Assembly (NCBI RefSeq): GCF_027409185.1
Contig: NC_084469.1
Coordinates: forward strand, 32,106,293-32,170,292
DNA length: 64,000 nt
Reading direction: 5' to 3'
DNA from: Cynocephalus volans
Lineage: Eukaryota > Chordata > Mammalia > Dermoptera > Cynocephalidae
Part shown: piece after piece, positions 23,385 to 36,611 of the stretch
How positions within the stretch are numbered: position 1 is the first letter of the stretch
How the letters are laid out: each line of letters begins with the position of its first letter
Notes under the pieces: generated by a model
The model's input: only the letters and a program-made list of their open reading frames with translations
The model's database searches: none
Told to the model about the DNA's origin: nothing
Position numbers and translations under genes: made by a program

Positions 23385-23553
23385 TCATCTCATTAACAGC
23401 AATAATACTAACAATTTTTATAATCTGAGAGGACTTTGCCTCAAAATGAGAAGTCTCAGCAGTAGAACTCCCAACTACAAACCTAGACTGACTGTACAGC
23501 TGCCCACCACCATAGCACACATTTGAAGACCCCACTTATGTGAAAGCTTAGAA

Positions 23554-23622
23554 CAAGAAAGGAAGGAATCGAACCCCCTAAGACTGGTTTCAAGCCAATC
23601 CCATAACCACTATTACTTTCTC
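23554..23622 (-). pseudogene. MT-TS1: NUMT tRNA-Ser(UCN) copy
   Basis: The plus-strand landmarks ggaaggaatcgaaccccct and ggtttcaagccaatc identify the reverse complement of mitochondrial tRNA-Ser(UCN), directly after COX1. Confidence 0.85.
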
Positions 23623-23629
23623 AAGAAAT

Positions 23630-23700
23630 AAGATATTAGTGAAAATATTACACAACTTTGTCAAAGTTCATTATTTATAGGTTGAAGTCCTTTACATCTT
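23630..23700 (+). pseudogene. MT-TD: NUMT tRNA-Asp copy
   Basis: The sequence begins aagatattagtgaaaatatt and contains the anticodon context actttgtcaaagt. It directly precedes COX2. Confidence 0.84.
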
Positions 23701-23701
23701 T

Positions 23702-24383
23702 ATGGCATACCCATTTCAGCTAGGTTTCCAAGATGCTACATCACCTATTATAAAAGACCGCCTGCACTTTCACGATCATACTCTAATAATCATATTCCTA
23801 ATCAGCTCTTTAGTCCTCTGTATTATTTCTCTAATATTAACAACCAAGTTAACCCACACAAGCACTATAGATGCTCTAGAAGTAGAGACAGTATGAACCA
23901 TCTTACCCGCCACCATACTAATGCCTTACCGTCATTACAAATTCTATGCATAATAGAGGAAGTCAACAACCCCTATCTAACTGTTAAAACCACAGGCCAG
24001 CAACGATACTGAAGTTATGAATGCATGGACTATGAAGACTTAAACATGGATTCATACGTGATTCCTACCATGGACCTTAAACCAGGTAAACTTTGGCTTC
24101 TAGAAGTTGACAGTCAAGTAGTCCTCCCAGTAGAAATATCAATCAGCATTTTGATCTCATCTGAAGATGTTTTACACTCATGAGCCATCCCCTCAATGGG
24201 CCTGAAAAAAAAGATGCAGTCCCAGGGTTCTTAAATCAAACAACGCTAACATCCACCCAACCAGGCCTATGTTATGGACATTGCTCAGAAATCTGCAGTT
24301 CAGACTACAGTTTTATGCCTATTGTACTTGAACTAGTCCCGCTTAAACATTTCAAAAACTGATTAACATCAATAAGACAATAA
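23702..24383 (+). pseudogene. MT-CO2: NUMT COX2 copy
   Basis: This is a copy of cytochrome c oxidase subunit II, starting ATGGCATACCC at 23702. The first 64 codons stay open (23702-23896). The copper-site region is visible as DNA around 24260-24310 (ggacattgctcagaaatctg). The copy ends near its natural stop, and L1 sequence resumes at about 24392, so this is the right end of the NUMT. Internal frame breaks are present. Confidence 0.9.
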
Positions 24384-24391
24384 AAGCAAAG

Positions 24392-24920
24392 AAAAGGGAT
24401 ACTGACTGATTAGAAAGGAAAAAATATATAACTGTCTTTGTTCACAGGTGACAATTATCTATGTAGAAATTCTGAAAAAGTAGACAAAAAGAAAGCTTCT
24501 TGAAATAAGCGCTTATAGCAAGGTTGCAGGATTCATGGTTAAATCCAATCACTTTCCTATGTACCAGCAATGAGCAAGTGTAATTTGAAATTAAAAACAT
24601 GATACCATTTACATGAGCCCCACACCCCCAAAAGATAGAGACTTAGGTATGAGTACAATATAATAAAATATGTTGAAGATCTCTATGAGATAAATTATAG
24701 AACTCTGATGAAGGAAATCAAAGAACTCAATGAATGGACAGATAGTCCACGTTTGTGGATAATAAGACTCAACACCGTCAAGATGTTAGTTCTCCCCAAT
24801 TTGATCTATAGATTCAATGCAATCCCAGTAAAAATACCACCAAGTTACATGTATTTTCTGAGTACTGACAAACTGATTCTAAACCTTATATGGACAAGCA
24901 AGAGACCCAGAACAGTAGGT
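24392..24920 (+). pseudogene. L1 ORF2 relic, middle piece of the old host L1
   Basis: The sequence resumes in the reverse-transcriptase domain (ctgtctttgttcacaggtga, the FADD region) and runs on through 24708-24910, whose translation ([20 protein letters not shown]) matches [21 protein letters not shown] of the younger L1. It is cut by the DCAF6 retrocopy near 24920. Compared with the younger L1, about 320 bp of L1 sequence is missing across the NUMT (equivalent to about 13025-13345). Confidence 0.82.
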
Positions 24921-27904
<2,984 letters not shown>

Positions 27905-29475
27905 TAAAAAATTAATATAAAGCCACAGTCATCAAGGCAATGTGATATTAGTGAAACAATAGACACATAGATTGATGGACTAGAATAGAGAGCCCAGAAA
28001 TAGACCCACATAAATAAAGTTAACTGATCTTTGACAAAGAAGCAAAGGCAATGAAATGGCACAAAGATAGTCTTTTCTACAAATGGTGCTAGAACAACTG
28101 GACGTGCCCATGCAAAAAAAAAAAAAGAAGATCCCCAAAAAACTAAACATAAAGTTTACACCCTTCACAAAAATTAATTCAAAACTGTATTACAGACCTA
28201 AATATTAATATAAAAGAGCTAGAAAAATGTCGGAGAAAATTTGGTGACCTTGGCAATGTGTCCTTAGATAAAACACCAAATTCATTATTCATGATAGAAA
28301 GAATTGATAAGCTGAACTTCATTAAACTAAAAATTTCTGCTCTATGAAACACACCATCAACAGAATTAAAGTAGTAGCCAGACTCCAATTATTTGCAAAT
28401 GACATATTGATAATGAACTGATACCCAAAATATACAAAGAACTCTTAAACTCAAATAAGAAAGCAATCAGACTAAAAGATGGGCAAAAGACTTGAGCAGA
28501 CACCTCACCAAAGAAGACATGCAGATGGCAAGTAAGATTATGAAAAGACGTTAACGTCATGTATCATTAGGGAAAAGCACATTAAAACTTAACAATGAAA
28601 TACCTCTATACATATATCAGAATAGCCAAAATCCAGAAAGTTAACAGCACCAACCACTGGCAAGGATGTGGAGCAACAGGAAGTCTCATTCATTGCTGGT
28701 GTGAATGCAAAATGATGCAACCACTTTGCAAGACAGTCTGGCAGCTTCTTACAAAAGTACACATTCTCACCGTATGATCCAGCAATCACACTTCTTGGTA
28801 TTTACCCAAAGAAGCTGATAACCTATGTCCATATCAAAACCTGCACATGGATGCTTATAGCTGCTTTTTTTCATAATAGCCAAAACTTGGAAGCAACTAA
28901 GACGTCCTTGAGTAGACTAATGGATAAATAAACTATGGTACATCCGCAGAATGGAATATTATTTAGCACTGACAATAAAATGAGCTGTGAAGCTATGAAA
29001 AAACACAGACGGAAGTTAAATGCATATGACTAAGTGAAATAGGCCAATTTGAAAGTGCAACATATCATGTAATTCCACATCTAAGACATTCTGGAAAAGA
29101 GAAAATTATGGAGACAGTAAAAAGATCAGTGGTTTCCAGGAATTGGGCAAGAGAGATGATAAATAGTTGGAGCACAGAGGATTTTTAGGTCAGTGAAACT
29201 ACTCTGAATAATACTATAGTGGGTGATTCATGTCATTATACATCTCTCCTAATCCATAGAATGTACAATACCAAGAGTAAACCCTAACGTAAACTACAGA
29301 CGTTGGCTAATTATGATATGTCAACACTGGTCCATCAGTTGCAACCTCTGTACCACGCTGGTGGGGGTATTGATAAGGAGGGAGGGGGCAGAGGGCACAT
29401 GTGAAATCCTTGTACCTTTCGCTCAGTTTTGTTGAGAACCTAAAACTGCTGTAAAAAATAGTCTATTAAATAAAA
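27905..29475 (+). pseudogene. Old host L1: ORF2 C-terminal relic and 3'UTR
   Basis: L1 sequence resumes at about 27909 (taatataaagccacagtcat) and runs through the decayed C-terminal Cys/His region (ggcaaggatgtggagcaaca at about 28660) to a 3'UTR ending in an A-rich stretch at 29466-29477. The second copy of aagcaattgg follows at 29476-29485. Many stops and indels are present. Confidence 0.82.
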
Positions 29476-29485
29476 AAGCAATTGG

Positions 29486-31335
29486 GGCTATTTTCAAGTT
29501 AAATAGAATGAGGGGTTTTAATGCTCCTCTTTAGGGGTCTTATCTGCTGATAATAATAACAACTTCAACTGTGCACATTGAGCATATCTGGCTTACTCTA
29601 TCCATTAACATAATTTCCATTTAGAGCATGGTTTTCCCAGTATCTTGGTGTTAAAAATGCGGAAAAGATCCACACTTGTTTTCTAGAATATACTGCAACC
29701 ACATATGAAAAATAAGGCAAGCTCTAGGGTTACCTAAGTATCACCCAGCCTTAAGAAATAAAAGAATACTATTAAGAAGACCTAAAACTGAGAGGAATGC
29801 AAGACGTTACTAAATCTGGATTATATTATGGATTAATATAATTATGGATTATATCTGGATTAATTATAGTATGTCAGATGATTGTTATTTATTATAAAAC
29901 ATGCCATTTAGTAAAACAAAACAGGGGAGATGAGCACAAAGCATGGTGTATAATGTTCTCTGACTACACACTTTTACCTCATTAAAAGGCACTCCATGTA
30001 CATCATCTCAAACTCATTTTTTAATCCTCTTTTAAAAAGTTCAAAAATATGGTATCCTTGAAAGAATAATTAAAGATTCAACGAAGGGGTGATTTGGAAG
30101 AGAGGAGAGGGCAACTTGCATGAGGTCGTGCTGTGGAGCGTAGGCAGGAGAAGACCCTCTGTGTGCTCATTTGTATTTGTTTCCTTGGGGTCACTATAAA
30201 GAACGCTTTACTAGCATTGGTATTAAACACAAAATAAGTGGTTGTGTAGACGGCAAACCGCTAGCTGGAGAGATTGGCGGCTGAAGAAAGCTTAGTGTAA
30301 TGACCACTTGGGTCTGTGAACAGATGACATTGAGATTCTCAGTGTCTTACTCATCCTGAGTTCAACGGTCCCGTGGTTTATGTGCATGAGCGTCAGGCAC
30401 ATCCCGCTAACCAGGAAGTTCCCCACTCCATAAGATAAAATACCTCTTAATTTGTTCTTCCAGGATGGAGTTGTTTTGTTGTTCACTCAGACTAGGGATC
30501 TTTTTCTAAAGGAGGTTCTCTGTTTCTCCCGAAGCTTACCTCTTTACTGTGTCACTTTCCGTCTTATATGTAGATTAGCATGCACAGGGGCTTGTGCTTA
30601 TACAGTGTAACCTCAGAAAATTAAAGAACTCTAGAGGTGTATCCATCAACATGGTAGTATATAACAAAACAGAACAGAACTGAGGTGAAAATATTAATAT
30701 AGTGGAAAGGATTAAAACAAAGAAATCAGACATCATATGATTTTGCCCCAGCTTCATCATGCTTGCTGCATGAGCTCAGCAAATGGGAGAGAAAGGATCT
30801 AGGAGGTAAATTGCAGGGCAGGGGCAGCCTCTGAGGATGACTGAGCTGGGCCCACATGCAAAGTGCAGTGGATAGGAAGTGTGGAGAGCAGAGCTGTCTC
30901 TGCTTCTAAAGCCATGCAACTGTGATGTCTGGCTGGACAGGTGCTCTCAGTGCAGACTCGTCTTACCTGACATTGCTCTGCTCTTACACCTTGAATGCAT
31001 TGCCATTTCCCACAGCTTGCACACTTAAGACTCTTTGGCTTTACAAAGTGTCCTTTATTTATGAAAGTCAATTCTCCTGCCTAGTGTTCTTTCTGGCAAT
31101 CCCTGCTGTCTTCCTGTTACTCGTGACCATGTGGCATCATTCACTTCCCTCTGAAGATACTTCCTCTAACCCCTTTGCCCAGCATTCACCCATCCTTTCA
31201 TTTCCTTTGTTTGATTATGTATTTTGTTCATTATTAAAGGTCTGACTCTCATGTAATCTTTCCTGCAAGAGTTTTCTAGAGCTCCCTAAGCAGAATTCAT
31301 AGCTCACTGATCGGTGCTAATGTCACAGTTGTAGA
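29486..31335. other. Unique intergenic sequence
   Basis: I find no gene here. The longest open stretch, 30922-31245 plus, shows no motif, codon pattern or splice context that I would trust. Parts of 31040-31260 could be an old L2-type repeat, but the match is too weak to call. Confidence 0.45.
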
Positions 31336-31339
31336 GGTG

Positions 31340-31600
31340 TACCGCAGAATGGTTGAGGGAACGTTCACTGAGGTCAGACTGCTTGGGCTCTAATCCTGGA
31401 CTTGTCTTTTCCTATCTGCATGACATTTGAGAAGTTATATAACCTCTTCATGTCTCAGTTTCCTCATATGTAAAAAAGACAATATAAATACTACCATATA
31501 ATATAGTTAGGAGGATTAAATGAGTTAATAAATATATGTACTCCAACTAATGCCTGGCACCTACTAAGCACATAGTAAGTGTTTGCTACTCCTATTATCA
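31340..31600 (+). repeat. MIR SINE
   Basis: The MIR core is recognised by gctctaatcctggac near 31388, cctcttcatgtctcagtttc near 31443, and aggattaaatgagttaataa followed by atgcctggcac near 31550. MIR is an ancient tRNA-derived SINE shared by mammals. Confidence 0.85.
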
Positions 31601-31614
31601 CATTTTATTATGAA

Positions 31615-31740
31615 TGATTCTATATATGTCTGGTTCTTGCTTTGACTGGTGAACTCCTAAAGGTCAAAGACCATGGCTAAGTTGTTTTTGTAAAATTAAC
31701 AAAGAATTATGCCTGGAACAAAGTAGCCGGTAAACTGACT
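31615..31740 (+). repeat. Possible L2 3'-end fragment
   Basis: The stretch ggtgaactcctaaaggtcaa followed by agaccatgg, and then tgcctggaacaaagtag, has the layout of the L2 3' end (a phrase of the type gagctccttgagggcagggac, later gcctggcacatagtagg). The match is degenerate. Confidence 0.45.
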
Positions 31741-32879
31741 GGTTCCAGCAAGGTCTCCTGTTCCATAACAGTTTAGTCTTTGACCAAACTGAAATACAGA
31801 GCAAAATTTGTCTTTGGTGTCTTCTCCTCTGCCTTCCTGTTACCCTCATCTCTGTCACATTAGCTGAGACCTTTTGTTCTTAGGCAATTATCTCATTTCT
31901 TTCCTTCTAGGATAATTTGCATTTGAAATAAGATTTTAGATGATGTAGACACATTACTACGTAGAGGAAGACCTCACATGTGCATTTGTGAGGAGGGCTC
32001 TGAACTGCCCACTTTCTGCTCTTCCATGATCCATTATGTTGGAGGAGCTGACGTGAAAACCAGAGATGGAGTCACCATGACTGCGTGTTTCTAGGCCAAG
32101 CTTCATGTTTTGCACTGTCTGCTGTCAGAACTTATGCCACGTGTTCCTCTCAGCAAACATTAATTAATATTAGCATACTGTAATAAGATAAAATAAACTA
32201 CTGATGAAATAAATAATTGAAACTTATTTTTGTTTTTGTTGTTGAAGAAAATCTTAAATATTTATTAAATTTAAAAAGTTTGTTCTTTTTGAGAATTTTT
32301 GGGCTAGAATTGTATAGATGGGTGTGTATAAGATAGTGTGTATTATCTCTGGTGTGTGTGAGATGAACTGGTGTGTATTAGATTGGCTGGTGGGGGGAGG
32401 GCTCTGCACAGGAGAAAGGAAGCTCCTGTGAATTTCCACACTTAGCTTTTCTTTCATATATACACATATATGTGAAAGAATAAATATGCATTTATGAGTA
32501 TATACATACATATATAATTGACTTGTTCAGCTTACGATATACACATATTTATGTGTATAAATATACACATATAAGTATATTTATTCTTTCACATATATGT
32601 GTACATTTACACATATAGATGATTGACTTAAGATATTGGAGTGATAGCGGTTGCTATATAAACCCCTTTTCCTCAAGGTAAGAAGAAATATAAATTAAGA
32701 CATAGCGAGGTACTTATGGACTTGTTTCTTTTGAAATAACTAGAACAACTAAAACATAAAGGAGTTTTTCTGTCCCGACATTTTAAAGATTATAATCAGA
32801 TATTAACAGAAAGCATGACTTGAAAGAATATTAGAAGAAACTAGAAGATAAATGGATGCTTTCATTTATTTATTTTTTC
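31741..32879. other. Unique AT-rich sequence with an inverted repeat
   Basis: No gene is recognised. The stretch 32450-32620 is a TA/CA-rich segment containing a 26-bp perfect inverted repeat, listed separately. The remainder is ordinary intergenic sequence. Confidence 0.45.
32462..32602. repeat. 26-bp perfect inverted repeat with 89-bp spacer
   Basis: The arm at 32462-32487 (starting acacatatatgtgaaagaat) is the exact reverse complement of 32577-32602 (ending tctttcacatatatgtgt). The spacer is alternating TA/CA sequence that continues the symmetry imperfectly. It could form a cruciform or, if transcribed, a hairpin. A dead palindromic transposon or a microsatellite inversion are both possible origins. 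Confidence 0.85.
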
Positions 32880-33825
32880 GGAGTGGGAGAAAATATTTGT
32901 AAGCTATACATCTAACAAAGGATTAATATCCAGAATATATAGGGAACTCAAATGACTATGCAGTAAAAGAACAAATAATCCAATTATAAAATGGACAAAG
33001 GGGATGAATAGACAGTTTTCAAAGGAAGGCATACAAATGGCCAATAGGTACATGAAAAAATGCTCAGCGTCACTAATCATCAGGGAAATGCAAATCAAAA
33101 CCACATTGAGACAACATCTCACACCAGTTAGACTGGCCATTATTAAAAAGATCTAGAATAACAAATGCTAGCAAGGATGCAGGGAAAAGGGAACACTTCT
33201 ACACTGTTGGTGGGACTGTAAATTAGCATAGCCACTATGGAAAACAGTATGGAGGTTCCTCAAACAACCACAGATAGAACTACCATATGATCCAGCAGTC
33301 CCACTACTGGGTATATATCCAGAGGAATGAAAATCATCATGCACTCCCATGTTCATTGCAGCTTTATTTACAATTGCCAAAATATGGAGCCAACCTAAAT
33401 GCCCGTCGATGGATGGCTGGATAAGGAAAATGTGGTATACATACACAATGGAATACTACTCAGCCATAAAAAAAAAAAAAAAAAGAAATTCTGCCATGGA
33501 TGAGCCTGGAGAAAATTATGTTAAGTGAAATAAACCAGACAAGGAAAGAGAAATATTGTATGTTCTCACTCATAACTGGGTGCTAAGGAAAGCAAGAAAG
33601 CATGCAAGCAAGCAAGCAAGGAAGCAAGAAAGAAAAACAAAAGACCACAACAATACATTGAACTTTCAGAAGGAGAGAACAAACCTAAGGATACTAGAGA
33701 TTGGGGGGAGAGAAAGCGGGGGTTTGGAGAGTGATTGGTAGGGTAAAGGGCATAAAGAAAAATCACGATTTGTAATAATGAATATGCTAATAATAAAAAA
33801 TTAAAATTAAAAAAATAAAATTAAA
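32880..33825 (+). mobile_element. L1 fragment, 3' end of ORF2 plus 3'UTR
   Basis: The fragment starts in the ORF2 C-terminal region (ggagtgggagaaaatatttg near 32880), passes tgttggtgggactgtaaatt near 33207, and ends in a 3'UTR with an A-rich tail near 33795-33825. A run of 17 A interrupts the frame near 33469, and a simple aagc repeat lies near 33590-33620. It belongs to an older subfamily than the 11708 copy: its 3'UTR lacks the CA and G-run signature. Confidence 0.85.
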
Positions 33826-34455
33826 TCAATAACTGGGATTTTATAAAAGACAACTGGGAAATTATCACTTCTGCGTTCACAAATCAGCAACAGTTTGGCT
33901 TGTGCATGAGCTGGTAATTTTGTACTTATACATCCTTAAACTTTTCCAGTGAAGTATAGAGTTGAACTGGAGCTGGGGATGGTTAGCCTCTGCAGAGAGG
34001 GAAAACTGGGGAGTTGGAACAAAGCAGACACCAGGAAGCAAATTACTCAGCACCTCACTTAAATCTGCTGGATATTTTCTGACAATCTCTTCAATATATT
34101 GTAATTTCAGTCCTCCTTAAGTATGTTTATATCTCTTTTTGTGTTTGTTGATTATTATCAACAAAAGAATAGAAGAAATATTTTAAATTGAGAATGTGTC
34201 TGCTTTATGTCTGTAACTTAATAATTAATTGTTAGAAATGTTAATTTTCTTGTTTATTAATTAGAGAGAAAAACTATGATAGTAATAGATAGTAAATAGT
34301 TACAATTTTTGAGTCAATATAGCACAATTTTTGTGTGTGCATGTGGGGGAGAGACAAATACAACATTGTTTGGAGCAAAACTCAATGGGTTTGCCATAAA
34401 TAAAGAAGCATACACCAGGCATAGCCTAGATGGTAAAGGCACAAACGATGGCAGC
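33826..34455. other. Unique intergenic sequence
   Basis: No gene or repeat is recognised. The open stretch starting at 34309 runs directly into the L1 and is not a gene. Confidence 0.45.
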
Positions 34456-34647
34456 AAATTAGCAGGTTTTTTTTTTTTTTTTTTAATTTTATTTTGTCGA
34501 TATACATTGTGGCTGATTATTGCTCCCCATCACCAAAACCTCCCTCCCTTCTCCCTCCCCCCCTCCCCCCCAACAATGTCCTTTCTGTTTGCTTGTCGTA
34601 TCAACTTCAAATAATTGTAGTTGTTATATCTTCTTCCCCCCCCCCCG

Positions 34648-34691
<44 letters not shown>

Positions 34692-35514
34692 TTATATATT
34701 AATTTTTAGCTCCCACCAATAAGTGAGAACATGTGGTATTTCTCTTTCTGTGCCTGACTTGTTTCACTTAATATAATTCTCTTAAGGTCCATCCATGTTG
34801 TTGCAAATGGCAGTATTTCATTCGTTTTTATAGCTGAGTAGTATTCCATTGTGTAGATGTACCACATTTTCCGTATCCACTCATCCGATGATGGGCATTT
34901 GGGCTGGTTCCAACTCTTGGCTATTGTAAAGAGTGCTGCGATAAACATTGGGAAACAGGTATACCTTCGACTTGATGATTTCCATTCCTCTGGGTATATT
35001 CCCAACAGTGGGATAGCTGGTTCGTATGGTAGATCTAGCTGCAATTGTTTGAGGAACCTCCATACCATTTTCCATAGAGGCTGCACCATTTTGCAGTCCC
35101 ACCAACAATGTATGAGAGTTCCTTTTTCTCCGCAGCCTCGCCAGCATTTATCGTTCATAGTCTTTTGGATTTTAGCCATCCTAACTGGGTTTAGATGGTA
35201 TCTCAATGTGGTTTTGATTTGCATTTCCCGGATGCTGAGTGATGTTGAGCATTTTTTCATATGTCTGTTGGCCATTTGTATATCTTCCTTAGAGAAATGC
35301 CTACTTAGCTCTTTTGCCCATTTTTTAATTGGGTTGCTTGTTTTCTTCTTGTAAAGTTGTTTGAGTTCCTTATATATTCTGGATATTAATCCTTTGTCAG
35401 ATGTATATTTTGCAAATATTTTCTCCCACTCTGTTGGTTGTCTTTTAACTCTTTTAATTGTTTCTTTTGCTGTGCAGAAGCTTTTTAGTTTGATATAAAA
35501 AATTAGCAGGTTTT
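34456..35514 (-). mobile_element. Young L1, short 5'-truncated copy
   Basis: The target duplication aaattagcaggtttt lies at 34456-34470 and 35500-35514. Between them, on the minus strand, lie the ORF2 C-terminal region and the 3'UTR with its CA repeat (read as GT at 34651-34687) and G-run (read as C at about 34636-34646), ending in poly(A), seen as T from 34471. It matches the equivalent part of the 11708 copy closely. The frame at 34706-35275 still ends at the natural ORF2 stop. It is a recent insertion of about 1 kb. Confidence 0.93.
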
Positions 35515-35559
35515 GATGGAATGTTTTGTATGGTCAGATGTTGTCATCATTATTTTGTT

Positions 35560-36610
35560 GTCGTTGTTTTAATTTTTTAACACCTTCATTGAAATGTAAC
35601 ATACTATAAAGTTTCCCCTTTTCACATGTACAATTGAGTGTTTTTTAGACTATTCCTGGAATTGTGTAACTATCACGTTTCTAATTTTCATCACCACCCT
35701 ACAGAAAGCCCGGCACCCATTAGCAGTGTCATCCCACAACCCCTGGCAGACACTGAGCTACTTTCTATCTCTATGAATTAGCCTAGTCTGGACACTACGT
35801 GTATGTGGAATCATACAACATGTGGTCTTTTCTGCCTGGCTCTTTCGCTTAGCATGTTTCAGGTTCATTAATAATGTGACATATCTCAGCACTTCATTCT
35901 TTTTATTGTGACATAATATTCCATTATATGTATATACCACACCTTGCTTGTCCATTCATCATGAAATGGCGATGTGTGTGGTTTGGACTCTGACTAGTAC
36001 AAGTGATGCTTATCTGAGCATTCACAGACAGACTTTTGTGTGGATGTGTTTTCAGTTCTCATGGGTATGTACCCAGCAGTAGAATTGCTGGGCCACATAG
36101 TAACTTTACATTTCACATTTTGAAAAACTGCCAAACTGTTTTTCTAACAGTCTGTACCATATTATGATCCCACCAGCAACATATGAGGGTTCCGATATCT
36201 CTATATTCTTGCCAACACTTTTTATTGACTGTATCTTTGATTACAGCCATTCTAATGTGTGTGAAATATTATCTCACTGTGGTCTTGACCTATATTTCCT
36301 CAGTGGTGATGATGAACATCTTTATAGGTGCTTATTGGCCTTTTGTGTACCTCACTTAGAGAAATGTTTATTTGAATTATCTGACCAATTTTGTTTGTTT
36401 GTTTTTGGCTGCTGGCCTGTGTGGGAATCCTAACCCTTGACCTTGGTGTTATAACATCACACTCTACTAACTGAGCTAACTGGCAAGCTCTTCTTCTGAC
36501 CATTTTTTAATTGGGCTAGTTGACTTTCTTGATTGTTCAGTTGTAAGAGCTCTTTCTATATTTTTATTCTTTAGGTATGACTTGAAAATATTTTTTCCAA
36601 TTCTGCATGT
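35560..36610 (-). mobile_element. Old L1 3' part (reverse), split by a SINE
   Basis: On the minus strand this is a decayed L1 3'UTR and ORF2 C-terminal part. Plus-strand landmarks are attgaaatgtaacatactat near 35590, tattccattatatgtatata near 35919 and gtacccagcagtagaattgc near 36069. It is strongly diverged and is interrupted by the tRNA-derived SINE at 36406-36492. The left side ends near 36610, where the composite retroposon begins. Confidence 0.7.
36380..36505 (-). repeat. tRNA-Ile-derived SINE (CYN-like), minus strand
   Basis: The reverse complement contains gccagttagctcagttagta (a tRNA D-arm with Pol III A-box) and later gggttaggattccc (B-box-like), matching tRNA-Ile. The A-rich tail (read as gtttgtttgttttt) is at about 36392-36406. 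Flanks tctgaccaat at about 36380 and tctgaccatt at about 36495 are the likely target duplication. SINEs of this tRNA-Ile type are known to me from colugos, where they are called CYN. Confidence 0.8.
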
Positions 36611-36611
36611 T

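Larger units (their letters stand above)
21676..23551 (+). pseudogene. MT-CO1: NUMT COX1 copy, interrupted by a solo LTR
   Basis: This is a copy of cytochrome c oxidase subunit I, starting with ATG at 21676 and ending with TAG at 23549-23551. Without the 325-bp LTR and its 4-bp duplication, the length is about 1,547 bp, close to the normal 1,545. An 18-bp tandem duplication (ccccagccatgctatggg at 22673-22690 and 22691-22708) and further frame breaks are present. Nuclear-code stops abound because of mitochondrial TGA-Trp codons. Confidence 0.92.
11665..24383 (+). other. Nuclear mitochondrial insertion (NUMT), control region to COX2
   Basis: A collinear mitochondrial segment of roughly 8.8 kb (after removing later insertions) runs in heavy-strand gene order: control region, tRNA-Phe, 12S, tRNA-Val, 16S, tRNA-Leu, ND1, tRNA-Ile/Gln/Met, ND2, tRNA-Trp/Ala/Asn/Cys/Tyr, COX1, tRNA-Ser/Asp, COX2. 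Gene order and tRNA strands match vertebrate mtDNA. The copy is nuclear: both ends run into the same L1, a younger L1 and a solo LTR have landed inside it, and its genes carry frame breaks. Borders are approximate, within about 10 bp. No duplication of the target is visible. Confidence 0.95.

Noticed and set aside
23091-23535. Open frames with repeated residues (for example DPSYADWVT), resembling a repeat protein.
   Set aside because: They are translations of the 27-bp LTR repeat on both strands.
16339-23700. Mitochondrial tRNA and rRNA genes as functional RNA genes.
   Set aside because: They lie in a nuclear copy flanked and interrupted by L1 and LTR insertions, with frame breaks in adjoining genes.
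11665-24383. The mitochondrial segment as an assembly artefact.
   Set aside because: Both ends run into the same old L1, a young L1 inside it has its target duplication in control-region sequence, and an LTR inside COX1 has a target duplication. That is hard to explain by misassembly.
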